Origin: Burkholderiales bacterium UBA2463
GTDB lineage: Bacteria; Pseudomonadota; Gammaproteobacteria; Burkholderiales; Burkholderiaceae_A
Direction: 5' to 3'
Length of the DNA: 64,000 nucleotides
Assembly: GCA_002342295.1 (NCBI GenBank)
Contig: DDPR01000008.1
Span: 212,801-276,800 of the forward strand
Shown here: piece by piece, positions 26,198 through 35,236 of the stretch
How positions within the stretch are numbered: position 1 is the stretch's first letter
Layout of the letters: each line of letters begins with the position of its first letter
Notes under the pieces: generated by a model
Told to the model about the DNA's origin: nothing
Databases searched by the model: none
Seen by the model: only the letters and a program-made list of their open reading frames with translations
Position numbers and translations under genes: made by a program

Positions 26198-27099
26198 CGA
26201 CGAAGAAAAAAGGACTTGGACGTGGGCTTGAGGCCTTGTTGGGCTCGGGCGCGACCTCCGGCCTTGAGGCGGCCCAGTCCGTAAGCCACCTCAAGCTCGT
26301 GGATCTTCAGCCGGGACAGTACCAGCCGCGCACCGTCATGGACGAGGAGGGTCTTGAGGAGCTAGCCGCGAGCATTCGAGTGCAGGGGGTCATCCAGCCG
26401 GTGTTGGTGAGACCTCTTCCTGGGCAGGTCAAGCGCTTTGAGATTATTGCTGGTGAGCGGCGCGTGCGCGCGGCCCATCGTGCCGGGCTCGAGGAGGTGC
26501 CGGTGGTGATTCGAGAGGTGGATGATCAATCCGCGCTCGCAATGGCCCTCATAGAGAATCTGCAGAGAAGAGATTTGTCTCCCCTTGAAGAGGCTCAGGG
26601 GATCGAGAGACTCATCAAGGAGTTTGGACTCACCCACGAGGAAGCCGCTCAGGCGGTTGGGCGGTCCCGAAGCGCCACCTCCAACCTGCTTCGCTTGTTG
26701 GCGCTGCCCGAGGGCATTCTCAAGTTTTTGCGTGAAGGCCGACTTGAGGCGGGGCATGCCCGAGCACTCCTTGGCCTGCCCGCCGCGCAGCAGCGGGCCC
26801 TGGCTGAGGTGGTCGTGGCAAACGGCCTTTCTGTTCGGGAGGTTGAAGATCGCGTCCGAGACCTTGTGCGATCTGCACCCTCCTCAGAGAAGAAGGGGTC
26901 GCGGGCTAGGCGCGAGGGCTCAGCAGTTCCCGCCGACTGGCTCCGAATGCAGAGCACGCTGGCGGATCATCTGGGCCTGCCTGTTTCTTTGTCTCCCCGC
27001 GGCAAGGGCGGCCAACTCACCGTTCAGTTTGCCTCGACCGAGGAGCTGGAGGGTTTTCTTGCCCGAGTTTTGCCCCCCGAGATTCGGCGGTCTTTTTGA
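26194..27099 (+). CDS. parB: Chromosome partitioning protein ParB (Spo0J)
   Basis: ParB is a CTP-dependent clamp that loads at parS. The N-terminal ParA-stimulating segment is MTTKKKGLGRGLEALLG. The CTP-binding motifs include the GERRVRAAHRAG box and ALIENLQRRDLSPLEEA. The helix-turn-helix EEAAQAVGRSRSATSNLLRLL and the C-terminal dimerisation domain complete the 301-residue protein. Its ATG overlaps the parA stop as ATGA. A parS site is present 3.5 kb upstream at 22735. Confidence 0.97.
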   Translation: MTTKKKGLGRGLEALLGSGATSGLEAAQSVSHLKLVDLQPGQYQPRTVMDEEGLEELAASIRVQGVIQPVLVRPLPGQVKRFEIIAGERRVRAAHRAGLEEVPVVIREVDDQSALAMALIENLQRRDLSPLEEAQGIERLIKEFGLTHEEAAQAVGRSRSATSNLLRLLALPEGILKFLREGRLEAGHARALLGLPAAQQRALAEVVVANGLSVREVEDRVRDLVRSAPSSEKKGSRARREGSAVPADWLRMQSTLADHLGLPVSLSPRGKGGQLTVQFASTEELEGFLARVLPPEIRRSF

Positions 27100-27163
27100 C
27101 ATGTCATCGAGGAAAGTCATACACTTCGTCCCGCAGTCATCCCCGACACTCTGCAGGCTTTTG

Positions 27164-27180
27164 AGGCGGGGCCCCCGCCT
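27164..27180. repeat. GC-only perfect inverted repeat just before atpI
   Basis: AGGCGGGGCCCCCGCCT is a perfect inverted repeat with a one-base centre that ends 4 bases before the atpI ATG. In RNA it would form a tight hairpin where a ribosome-binding site is expected. No T-run follows, so it is not a standard terminator for parAB. Confidence 0.5.
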
Positions 27181-27184
27181 GTAG

Positions 27185-27595
27185 ATGCGCGCTGTTCTTG
27201 CGTTTCAGTTGCTTGGGCTGCTTGTTGTAGCGATTGTCTGTTGGGCTGCCCTCTCGTATGTAACCGCCCTGTCTTTTTTGTTTGGTGGACTAACCGGGTG
27301 GGCGCCGAACGTGTTGTTCGCGATGCGCCTGAGCGGTGCGCGCCCAGAGCATCTCCCGATCGTTTGGATCAGTGGCCAGGTGGTCAAACTTGGCCTTGCC
27401 ACCCTTGCGCTGGTGGCCCTCGGGAAGCTGTGGCCAGGCGCGGCGTGGCCTGCGGTCGTGTCTGGTTTGGGGGCTTTTGCCCTGCTGTGGATGGTTTCTT
27501 TGGCTGTGACTGAGAGGTCGTCTCGACGCCTCTCAAATGAACAAATCGATCGGCTGGTTCGTGAGATGTCCTCCGACCAGACAAACCGAGGTTGA
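27185..27595 (+). CDS. atpI: ATP synthase subunit I
   Basis: AtpI is a small membrane protein that assists assembly of the c-ring. The 136-residue product has four hydrophobic segments, with FLFGGLTGWAPNVLFAMRL in the second and a charged tail (ERSSRRLSNEQIDRLVREM). Sequence conservation in this family is low; position directly before atpB supports the call. No Shine-Dalgarno sequence precedes the ATG; a GC hairpin occupies that place (see 27164-27180). Confidence 0.85.
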   Translation: MRAVLAFQLLGLLVVAIVCWAALSYVTALSFLFGGLTGWAPNVLFAMRLSGARPEHLPIVWISGQVVKLGLATLALVALGKLWPGAAWPAVVSGLGAFALLWMVSLAVTERSSRRLSNEQIDRLVREMSSDQTNRG

Positions 27596-27615
27596 GGACA
27601 CTTTGGGGGAAATGA

Positions 27616-28446
27616 ATGGCCGCAGATCATGCGCCCACGGCTGGCGAGTACATCGTCCATCACCTCGGACACCTAACCAGCACCGGCCATCCCCAGACAA
27701 AAATCATCGATTTCAGTGTCGTGAACGTCGACACGTTGTTCTGGTCGATCACTCTGGGCATCACTGCGGTTTTTCTTCTCTGGCTTGCCGCTCGCAAAGC
27801 GACCTCTGGCGTCCCCGGCCGGTTCCAAGGTTTTGTTGAGCTGGTTATTGAGCTTGTAGAGGATCAGTCCAAGAGCATCGTCCACGGCAATAGAACATTC
27901 ATCGCCCCTCTTGCACTCACCGTGTTTGTGTGGATCGTCTTCATGAATGCGATGGACTTTTTGCCGGTGGACTTGCCACACAAGTTCTTCGAGTGGGTCG
28001 GACTCTCTCAAGTAATCGGTTACCACCGAATCGTGCCGACCGCAGACCTCAACGGGTCGCTTGGCATGGCGCTTGGCGTCCTGGCGCTCATGCTCTACTA
28101 CAACGTAAAGATCAAGGGGGCGGGCGGTTTCGTGCACGAACTCTTCTGTGCCCCGTTTGGCTCGCACCCTGCGCTGTGGCTCCCGAATCTTGGCCTCAAT
28201 CTCATCGAGTTCGTGGCCAAAACGGTCTCTCTGGGCATGCGGCTTTTTGGAAATATGTATGCCGGTGAGTTGGTGTTTATGCTGATCGCGTTGCTGGGGG
28301 CGACCGCCACCACGGCGGGGTTTATCGGGCATGTGATCGCGGGCTCTATCTGGGCCATCTTTCACATCCTGATCGTTGTTTTGCAGGCCTTTATCTTCAT
28401 GATGCTCACCCTGGTCTACATTGGCCAGGCACATGAGGGTCACTGA
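27616..28446 (+). CDS. atpB: ATP synthase F0 subunit a
   Basis: Subunit a forms the proton half-channels of the F0 motor beside the c-ring. The 276-residue product has five to six membrane helices. The essential arginine is in SLGMRLFGNMYAGELVFMLIALL. Other conserved segments are FVWIVFMNAMDFLPVDLPH and ILIVVLQAFIFMMLTLVYIGQA. It is followed by atpE after 44 bases. Confidence 0.97.
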   Translation: MAADHAPTAGEYIVHHLGHLTSTGHPQTKIIDFSVVNVDTLFWSITLGITAVFLLWLAARKATSGVPGRFQGFVELVIELVEDQSKSIVHGNRTFIAPLALTVFVWIVFMNAMDFLPVDLPHKFFEWVGLSQVIGYHRIVPTADLNGSLGMALGVLALMLYYNVKIKGAGGFVHELFCAPFGSHPALWLPNLGLNLIEFVAKTVSLGMRLFGNMYAGELVFMLIALLGATATTAGFIGHVIAGSIWAIFHILIVVLQAFIFMMLTLVYIGQAHEGH

Positions 28447-28490
28447 TGTTTCTTGTTGGTTTCCATTTCCCTTTCTGAGGAGTTGTTGTC

Positions 28491-28733
28491 ATGACAAACG
28501 TTGCATTCGTAGCTCTGGCGTGCGGTCTCATCATTGGCCTGGGTGCTATTGGCGCCTGTATCGGGATCGGCCTGATGGGCGGTAAGTTCATCGAGGCGTC
28601 CGCGCGTCAACCCGAACTCATGAACGCCCTGCAGACGAAAATGTTTCTCCTGGCTGGCCTTATCGATGCTGCATTCCTGATCGGCGTCGGTATCGCGATG
28701 ATGTTTGCCTTCGCAAACCCCTTTGCCGGCTAA
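28491..28733 (+). CDS. atpE: ATP synthase F0 subunit c
   Basis: Subunit c is the hairpin proteolipid that makes the rotating ring. At 80 residues it has two membrane helices joined by the polar loop ARQPEL. The proton-binding carboxylate is Asp59 in LAGLIDAAFLIGVG, so the ring should be proton- rather than sodium-coupled. The first helix has the glycine-rich packing pattern GLGAIGACIGIGLMGGKF. TGAGGAG lies about 10 bases before the ATG. Confidence 0.98.
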   Translation: MTNVAFVALACGLIIGLGAIGACIGIGLMGGKFIEASARQPELMNALQTKMFLLAGLIDAAFLIGVGIAMMFAFANPFAG

Positions 28734-28811
28734 GACCGTGTCGCAGGCGCCCGGGATCGATGCACGATCCCCTCGCCTCGTGGCCCCCCACCGTTCAATA
28801 AGGACTGCCCC

Positions 28812-29282
28812 GTGAATCTGAACGCCACGCTCCTTGCCCAGCTGGTTGTCTTTTTTGTTCTCGCATGGTTCACCATGAAGTTTGTCTGGCCGCCCATCAT
28901 GCGTGCGCTCGATGAGCGCGCCCAGAAGATCGCCGATGGGCTGGCTGCTTCCGAAAAGGCGAGATCAGATCTCGCGGCCTCGGAGCGTCGGGTGGCCGAA
29001 GAGATGGCCAAGGCTCGCAATCTTGCGGGGGACGTTCGAGCCAGCGCGGAGCAGCAGGCCAATGCGCTTTTGGATCAGGCCAGAGCGGAGGCCGCGCGCA
29101 TTGTGGCCGCCGCTCGGCAGGCGGCTGAGTCGGAGGCCGAGCATGCGATGCAGGCCGCTCGCGATGCGCTGCGGGCTGAGGTTGCCGCTCTCGCTGTCAA
29201 GGGCGCTTCCCAGATTCTTCGACGAGAGGTCGATGCCAAAGTGCATGCCGAGTTGCTCGCCAATCTGAAGAACGAGCTCTAG
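28812..29282 (+). CDS. atpF: ATP synthase F0 subunit b
   Basis: Subunit b is the peripheral stalk that holds F1 against F0. It has one N-terminal membrane helix (LNATLLAQLVVFFVLAWFTM, about 1-24). A long alanine- and charge-rich coiled coil (30-140) follows. Translation starts at GTG 28812. The 156-residue length is normal. The next gene, atpH, starts one base after its stop. Confidence 0.97.
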   Translation: MNLNATLLAQLVVFFVLAWFTMKFVWPPIMRALDERAQKIADGLAASEKARSDLAASERRVAEEMAKARNLAGDVRASAEQQANALLDQARAEAARIVAAARQAAESEAEHAMQAARDALRAEVAALAVKGASQILRREVDAKVHAELLANLKNEL

Positions 29283-29283
29283 G

Positions 29284-29835
29284 ATGGCTGAAGCCCTCAC
29301 CCTCGCCCGGCCCTACGCCGAAGCAGCGTTCTCGCTCGCCAAGGACGAGGCCCACTCCCACGGCCCTAAGGTCTTTGAATCTTGGTCTCTCGCCCTGCGT
29401 CGGCTCAGCCAATTCGCCGCAAGCGCCGAGGTGCATGCGCTGATGGGCGACCCCTCAGTGGAGCCCGAGCGGTTGTCGACCATTCTTGTGGAAGTGGTGG
29501 GCGGCCTGACCGAGACTCAAAAGAATCTTGTCCTCACGCTCGCTCTCAACCAGCGGTTGTCTGTGGCCCCCGAGGTATCTTCTTTGTTTGATGGTCTGCG
29601 CTCCGAGCACGAGGGTGTTGTGCGCGCGCAGATCCGTTCCGCACTGCCGCTTAACGAAAAGCAGACCGCTGACGTGTTGGCTCTGCTCACTCAGAAATTC
29701 AAGAAGCCCACCCAGGCAGAGGTTGTTGTTGACCCCAGTCTGATTGGTGGCGTTTGTATTGTGGTTGGTGACGAAGTAATCGACGCCTCGGTGAGCGGAA
29801 AACTCACCAAGATGGCCTCTGCCCTGACGAACTAG
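29284..29835 (+). CDS. atpH: ATP synthase F1 subunit delta
   Basis: Delta joins the peripheral stalk to the top of F1. At 183 residues it has an N-terminal helical bundle starting LARPYAEAAFSLAKDEA. The C-terminal part carries VDPSLIGGVCIVVGDEVIDASVSGKL, a family signature. It sits between atpF and atpA with gaps of 1 and 9 bases. Confidence 0.97.
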   Translation: MAEALTLARPYAEAAFSLAKDEAHSHGPKVFESWSLALRRLSQFAASAEVHALMGDPSVEPERLSTILVEVVGGLTETQKNLVLTLALNQRLSVAPEVSSLFDGLRSEHEGVVRAQIRSALPLNEKQTADVLALLTQKFKKPTQAEVVVDPSLIGGVCIVVGDEVIDASVSGKLTKMASALTN

Positions 29836-29844
29836 GAGTAAGTG

Positions 29845-31392
29845 ATGCAACTCAACCCGTCTGAAATCAGTGAACTTCTTAAGAGCAAGATCCAAGGCCT
29901 CAACTTGTCTGCGGACACCCGCAACCAGGGTACGGTCGTGTCTGTCACGGACGGAATCTGCCGAATCCATGGCCTCTCTGAGGTGATGCAGGGCGAGATG
30001 CTCGAGTTCCCGAACAACACGCTGGGCCTCGCCCTCAACCTTGAGAGAGACTCTGTGGGTGCCGTGGTGCTTGGCGAATACACGGGCGTCACAGAGGGCG
30101 ATGTTGTGAAGGCCACGGGCCGCATCCTCGACGTTCCCGTTGGCCCCGAACTCATTGGTCGGGTGGTCAACGCGCTTGGGCAGCCCATTGATGGCAAGGG
30201 CCCAGTGAATGCCAAGCTGACAGACGTGATTGAGAAGGTCGCCCCGGGTGTGATTTGGCGTCAGTCCGTTTCCCAGCCTCTTCAGACCGGGTTGAAGGCC
30301 ATTGATTCGATGGTGCCAATCGGTCGTGGTCAGCGAGAACTCATCATCGGAGACCGCCAGACCGGAAAAACTGCGGTTGCAGTCGACACGATCATCAACC
30401 AGAAAGACAGCGGTGTCATCTGCGTTTATGTGGCGATTGGTCAGAAGGCCTCAACCATCATGAATGTGGTCCGCAAGCTCGAAGAGACGGGCGCTCTGGC
30501 CTACACCATCGTGGTGGCCGCCTCCGCATCCGAATCGGCTGCCATGCAGTATCTCTCTGCCTATGCGGGATGCACCATGGGCGAGTATTTCCGCGATCGC
30601 GGTCAAGACGCCCTCATCATTTATGACGACCTCTCCAAGCAGGCCGTTGCCTATCGTCAGGTGTCTCTCCTTCTTCGCCGCCCCCCGGGTCGTGAGGCCT
30701 TTCCTGGCGACGTGTTCTACCTTCACTCTCGCCTTCTCGAGCGCGCGGCTCGCGTCAGCCCGGAGTGGGTTGAAAAGTTCACCCACGGCGAGGTCAAGGG
30801 CAGAACAGGCTCCCTCACTGCGCTGCCCATCATTGAGACGCAGGCAGGAGACGTGTCAGCCTTCGTTCCCACCAACGTGATTTCGATCACCGATGGCCAG
30901 ATCTTTCTTGAGACCGACCTCTTTAACGCAGGTATTCGTCCCGCGATTAACGCGGGAATTTCCGTGTCCCGAGTGGGCGGCGCCGCTCAGACCAAGATCA
31001 TGAAGCGCAAGGACACAGGCGCAGGGGTCCGACTCGCTTTGGCCCAGTACCGGGAGTTGGCTGCCTTTGCCCAGTTTGCCTCCGACCTCGATGAGGCGAC
31101 CCGCAAGCAGCTTGATCGCGGCCGCCTCGTGACCGAGCTCATGAAGCAGGTTCAATACCGACCCATGAAGGTCTGGGAGATGGCCCTGACCCTCTTTGCG
31201 GTGAACAACAACTACATGGACGATGTAGAGGTAGCGAAGGCGGGAAGCTTTGAGCGTGCACTGCGCGAATACATCGCGTCCAAGCACGCCAAGCTTGTGG
31301 ATTCGATGGAGGCCTCCAAGGACCTCTCCAAGGATGATGAGGCCAGCCTTCGCGCTGCAATTGCTGACTTCAAGAAGACGGGCGCTTACTAA
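29845..31392 (+). CDS. atpA: ATP synthase F1 subunit alpha
   Basis: Alpha carries the non-catalytic nucleotide sites of F1. It starts MQLNPSEISELLKSKI. It has the P-loop GDRQTGKTAV, the SASESAAMQYLSAYAG region and the PAINAGISVSRVGGAAQ signature. ATG 29845 has TAGGAG seven bases upstream. An in-frame GTG one codon earlier is possible but less likely. The product is 515 residues. Confidence 0.98.
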   Translation: MQLNPSEISELLKSKIQGLNLSADTRNQGTVVSVTDGICRIHGLSEVMQGEMLEFPNNTLGLALNLERDSVGAVVLGEYTGVTEGDVVKATGRILDVPVGPELIGRVVNALGQPIDGKGPVNAKLTDVIEKVAPGVIWRQSVSQPLQTGLKAIDSMVPIGRGQRELIIGDRQTGKTAVAVDTIINQKDSGVICVYVAIGQKASTIMNVVRKLEETGALAYTIVVAASASESAAMQYLSAYAGCTMGEYFRDRGQDALIIYDDLSKQAVAYRQVSLLLRRPPGREAFPGDVFYLHSRLLERAARVSPEWVEKFTHGEVKGRTGSLTALPIIETQAGDVSAFVPTNVISITDGQIFLETDLFNAGIRPAINAGISVSRVGGAAQTKIMKRKDTGAGVRLALAQYRELAAFAQFASDLDEATRKQLDRGRLVTELMKQVQYRPMKVWEMALTLFAVNNNYMDDVEVAKAGSFERALREYIASKHAKLVDSMEASKDLSKDDEASLRAAIADFKKTGAY

Positions 31393-31403
31393 GGACTCTT
31401 GCT

Positions 31404-32270
31404 ATGCCGGGCTCGAAAGAGATTCGATCCAAGATCAAGAGCGTCCAAAACACGCGCAAGATCACCAAGGCCATGGAGATGGTCGCTGCATCCAAGATGC
31501 GAAAGGCGCAGGAGCGCATGCGATCGGGTCGTCCGTACGTTGAGACGGTGCGCTCGATCTGTGCCCACCTGAGCCATGCCACGCCAGAATTCGTGCACCC
31601 CTTCATGGTCTCGCGCGAGGTGCATCGTGTGGGCATCATTGTGGTGACCACTGACAAGGGCCTCTGCGGCGGACTGAACACGAACATCCTTCGCGCGGTG
31701 CTCATGAAAATGAAGGATTGGGATACCAAAAAGATACCGGTTCAGATCAGCGTATTCGGAAGCAAGGGGTTTGGTTTCTTCAATCGCATGGGCGGTCGCG
31801 TGGTTTCGCATGCCGACCATCTGGGCGACAGCCCTCGGCTTGAGGACCTCATTGGACCCATCAAGGTTCAGCTCGACGCCTTTTCGGCTGGCGAGATCGA
31901 CGCACTCTACTTGGCGTCCAATGACTTTGTGAACACCATGAAGCAAGAGCCCATCGTTCGGCAGCTGCTGCCCTTGTCTGACGACCAGCTTGAACGCGTC
32001 GATCCCGCATTTTCCTGGGATTACCTTTATGAGCCTAGCTCGGAGGTGGTGCTGAGCGACTTGCTGCTTCGCTACATTGAGGCCGTCATCTTCCAGTCCG
32101 TTGCGGAGAACATGGCCTGCGAGCAGAGCGCGCGTATGGTGGCCATGAAGGCAGCCTCTGATAACGCCAAGTCACTGATCGGTGAGCTTCAGCTTTCTTA
32201 TAACAAGGCCCGACAGGCCGCCATTACCAAAGAGCTTTCAGAAATTGTGGGAGGCGCTGCGGCAGTCTAA
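31404..32270 (+). CDS. atpG: ATP synthase F1 subunit gamma
   Basis: Gamma is the central rotor shaft. At 288 residues it has the N-terminal helix EIRSKIKSVQNTRKITKAMEMVAASKMRKAQ, the mid-protein TTDKGLCGGLN motif, and the C-terminal helix MKAASDNAKSLIGELQLSYNKARQAAITKELSEIVGGAAA. It is 11 bases after atpA and 46 bases before atpD. Confidence 0.98.
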   Translation: MPGSKEIRSKIKSVQNTRKITKAMEMVAASKMRKAQERMRSGRPYVETVRSICAHLSHATPEFVHPFMVSREVHRVGIIVVTTDKGLCGGLNTNILRAVLMKMKDWDTKKIPVQISVFGSKGFGFFNRMGGRVVSHADHLGDSPRLEDLIGPIKVQLDAFSAGEIDALYLASNDFVNTMKQEPIVRQLLPLSDDQLERVDPAFSWDYLYEPSSEVVLSDLLLRYIEAVIFQSVAENMACEQSARMVAMKAASDNAKSLIGELQLSYNKARQAAITKELSEIVGGAAAV

Positions 32271-32316
32271 CGCCGCCTTCGCCAGTCCATCCTAACCAGA
32301 ACCAGAGGATCTCAAG

Positions 32317-33726
32317 ATGACAGCTGCTCAAGGAAAAATCGTTCAGTGCATTGGCGCGGTGGTGGACATCCAGTTCCCGTCAAATGCCATCCCCAAGGTC
32401 TACGACGCATTGAAGCTTGATGCGAGTGCTGAGCACGCACTGGTCGAGCACGGACTGACCTTCGAGGTTCAGCAGCAACTCGGAGACGGCGTGGTGCGCA
32501 CGATTGCCATGGGATCTTCGGATGGTCTGCGCAGAGGCATGGCGGTCAACAGCACCGGAGCGCCCATCTCGGTTCCCGTGGGCCATGGAACGTTGGGTCG
32601 AATCATGGACGTTCTCGGACGGCCCATCGATGAGGCAGGCGATGTGGCCTGTGATGAGCTCAGGGCCATCCATCAGGCTGCCCCCAAGTTTGCAGACCTC
32701 TCGCCCTCCGTTGAGCTTCTCGAGACGGGTATTAAGGTGATCGATCTCATCTGCCCCTTTGCAAAAGGCGGAAAGGTCGGGCTCTTCGGTGGTGCCGGTG
32801 TGGGCAAGACCGTGAACATGATGGAGCTCATCAATAACATTGCCAAACAGCACTCGGGACTCTCGGTGTTTGCTGGCGTGGGCGAGCGAACACGCGAGGG
32901 CAATGACTTCTATCACGAGATGAAGGAGTCAAACGTTCTCGACAAAGTTGCCATGGTGTTTGGTCAGATGAACGAGCCCCCCGGAAACCGGCTGCGTGTG
33001 GCCCTCACGGGTCTCACCATGGCCGAGCGCTTCCGAGACGAGGGACGAGACATCCTTTTCTTTGTTGACAACATTTACCGCTACACCCTGGCCGGAACAG
33101 AGGTTTCGGCCTTGCTGGGCCGTATGCCCTCCGCGGTGGGATACCAGCCCACGCTAGCCGAAGAAATGGGCCGTCTGCAGGAGCGAATCGTTTCAACCAA
33201 GGTGGGCTCGATTACCTCCATTCAGGCCGTTTATGTTCCCGCGGACGACCTCACAGATCCGTCCCCAGCAACAACCTTTGCGCACCTTGATGCGACCGTC
33301 GTGCTCTCGAGGGACATTGCCTCGCTGGGCATTTACCCCGCTGTTGACCCGCTGGACTCCACCTCGCGTCAGGTCGATCCCAACGTGGTGGGGGAGGAGC
33401 ATTACGCGACCACTCGGGGCGTTCAGTCCACCCTTCAGCGCTACAAAGAATTGCGCGACATCATTGCCATTTTGGGAATGGACGAACTCTCTCCCGAAGA
33501 CAAGCTCGCCGTGTCGCGCGCACGGAAGATCCAGCGCTTCCTTTCTCAGCCCTTCCATGTCGCGGAGGTCTTTACGGGATCGCCCGGAAAGTACGTGCCG
33601 TTGAAGGAGACGATTCGAGGCTTCAAGATGATTGTGGAGGGCGAGTGCGACTCGCTGCCCGAGCAGGCTTTTTACATGGTTGGAACCATTGACGAGGCCT
33701 TTGAGAAGGCCAAGACGCTTCAGTAG
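32317..33726 (+). CDS. atpD: ATP synthase F1 subunit beta
   Basis: Beta carries the catalytic sites. It has the P-loop GGAGVGKTV, the catalytic glutamate in GERTREGNDFY, the DELSEED-type loop as DELSPEDK, and the YRYTLAGTEVSALLGRMPS block. The length of 469 is standard. The ribosome-binding site AGAGGA precedes ATG 32317. Confidence 0.98.
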   Translation: MTAAQGKIVQCIGAVVDIQFPSNAIPKVYDALKLDASAEHALVEHGLTFEVQQQLGDGVVRTIAMGSSDGLRRGMAVNSTGAPISVPVGHGTLGRIMDVLGRPIDEAGDVACDELRAIHQAAPKFADLSPSVELLETGIKVIDLICPFAKGGKVGLFGGAGVGKTVNMMELINNIAKQHSGLSVFAGVGERTREGNDFYHEMKESNVLDKVAMVFGQMNEPPGNRLRVALTGLTMAERFRDEGRDILFFVDNIYRYTLAGTEVSALLGRMPSAVGYQPTLAEEMGRLQERIVSTKVGSITSIQAVYVPADDLTDPSPATTFAHLDATVVLSRDIASLGIYPAVDPLDSTSRQVDPNVVGEEHYATTRGVQSTLQRYKELRDIIAILGMDELSPEDKLAVSRARKIQRFLSQPFHVAEVFTGSPGKYVPLKETIRGFKMIVEGECDSLPEQAFYMVGTIDEAFEKAKTLQ

Positions 33727-33752
33727 TCTGACGCACAACGATAGGGGCGGAA

Positions 33753-34169
33753 ATGGCGCACACCATGCGAGTAGACGTTGTTAGCGCGGAGGCCAGAATC
33801 TTTTCGGGTGAGGCCGAATTTGTAGCGCTTCCTGGGGAGCAGGGAGAGCTGGGCATCCTGCCTGGACACACGCCGCTCATCAGCCGCGTTCGCGCCGGGG
33901 CAGTGCGCATTCAGAAGGACGGTCAAGAGGAGCTGGTCTTTGTCTCAGGCGGCATCCTTGAGGTTCAGCCCAAGGCCGTGACTGTGCTCGCGGATACCGC
34001 GATTCGTGGCCATGACCTTGACGAGGCCAAGGCCGAGGAAGCTCGCAAGCGCGCTCAAGAGGCCCTCGCGAACCGTAGCACCGACATGGATTTCGCGGCC
34101 GCTCAGGCCGAGCTCTCAGAGGCGCTCGCCCAACTCAATCTGCTGCGTAGGCTGCGGGGCCAGAAATAG
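33753..34169 (+). CDS. atpC: ATP synthase F1 subunit epsilon
   Basis: Epsilon caps the rotor and can inhibit ATP hydrolysis. The N-terminal beta-sandwich (MRVDVVSAEARIFSGEAEF, PGEQGELGILPGHTPLIS) is followed by two C-terminal helices ending LAQLNLLRRLRGQK. At 138 residues it has both domains. It is the last atp gene. Its TAG stop overlaps a possible ATA start for hemE. Confidence 0.97.
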   Translation: MAHTMRVDVVSAEARIFSGEAEFVALPGEQGELGILPGHTPLISRVRAGAVRIQKDGQEELVFVSGGILEVQPKAVTVLADTAIRGHDLDEAKAEEARKRAQEALANRSTDMDFAAAQAELSEALAQLNLLRRLRGQK

Positions 34170-35236
34170 CTCGGCCACTTCAAAACGATCTGTTTTTGCG
34201 GGCTCTGCGGCGAGAGCCCGTTGAGAGACTCCCAGTCTGGTTGATGCGACAGGCCGGTCGCTATCTGCCGGAGTACAACGCCACCCGCTCGAAGGCAGGC
34301 AATTTTCTCGCTCTATGTAAGACACCGGAACTCGCTTGCGAGGTGACGCTACAACCGATCGATCGCTACGGGTTTGACGCGGCCATTCTTTTCTCCGACA
34401 TTCTGACCATTCCCGATGCCATGGGGATGGGCCTTCATTTCGTTGAGGGAGAGGGCCCGCGATTTCATCGCAAGATCGAGGGCGAGAAAGACCTCGCCGC
34501 GCTCCCCTCGGTCGATGTGATCGACTCACTCGGGTATGTGGCAGATGCGGTGTCTCTCATTCAGAAAGAACTGGCAGGGCGCGTGCCGCTTATCGGGTTT
34601 TCTGGGAGCCCCTGGACGCTAGCCTGCTACATGTTGAGTGGTGGCAGCAGCGACGACGACTTTCTCTTTGTTCGCAAGTGGCTCTACAGCAGGCCTGATC
34701 TTGTTCTGGAGCTGCTCACTCGATTGGAACGCGTTGTTGCAGACTACTGCTGCATGCAAGCTCGGAGTGGCGCCGATGCCCTGATGATTTTTGATAGCTG
34801 GGGCGGGCTCTTGGCCGATAGCCACTTTGAGACCTTTTCTCTTGCCTCGATTCGACGCATTGTCCAGGCCATCAAACAGAAACACCCCGATATTCCGACC
34901 ATTGTTTTTGTGAAGGGCGGGGGCATCTGGCTCGATCAGGTCGCCGCCAGCGGCTGCAGCGCGGTTGGCCTTGACTGGACGGTGAACCTACGCGATGCAC
35001 GCGAACGCGTTGGGGCGCGAGTCGCGCTGCAGGGGAACCTCGATCCCGCAGTTCTTCTGGGCGCCCCTGCGCACATCGAGGCCGAGGTTGCGCGCGTGGT
35101 TCAGTCGTTTGGGCGTCGTCAGCCGGGGGTTGGGCATGTCTTTAACCTCGGTCATGGCATTTCCCAGTTCACCCCAGTAGATCACGTGAGCTGTCTTGTG
35201 GAGGCCGTTGCAAGGGAGAGCAGTCGACTGGCCTAG
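34166..35236 (+). CDS. hemE: Uroporphyrinogen decarboxylase, start codon uncertain
   Basis: HemE decarboxylates uroporphyrinogen III to coproporphyrinogen III in heme synthesis. The signature PVWLMRQAGRYLPEY, the AILFSDILTIPDAMG block with the catalytic aspartate, and the late FNLGHGI are intact. Homology clearly extends upstream of the first common start (TTG 34196), as PLQNDLFLRAL. The in-frame region before it has no ATG, GTG or TTG after the stop at 34148. ATA at 34166 overlaps the atpC stop as ATAG and gives 356 residues, close to E. coli's 354; CTG 34190 is another option. The gene itself is certain, the start is not. Confidence 0.92.
   Translation: MARPLQNDLFLRALRREPVERLPVWLMRQAGRYLPEYNATRSKAGNFLALCKTPELACEVTLQPIDRYGFDAAILFSDILTIPDAMGMGLHFVEGEGPRFHRKIEGEKDLAALPSVDVIDSLGYVADAVSLIQKELAGRVPLIGFSGSPWTLACYMLSGGSSDDDFLFVRKWLYSRPDLVLELLTRLERVVADYCCMQARSGADALMIFDSWGGLLADSHFETFSLASIRRIVQAIKQKHPDIPTIVFVKGGGIWLDQVAASGCSAVGLDWTVNLRDARERVGARVALQGNLDPAVLLGAPAHIEAEVARVVQSFGRRQPGVGHVFNLGHGISQFTPVDHVSCLVEAVARESSRLA

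Noticed and set aside
27673..28443. 256-codon minus-strand frame opposite atpB
   Set aside because: It is rich in charged residues complementary to membrane-helix codons; a typical shadow of a membrane protein gene.
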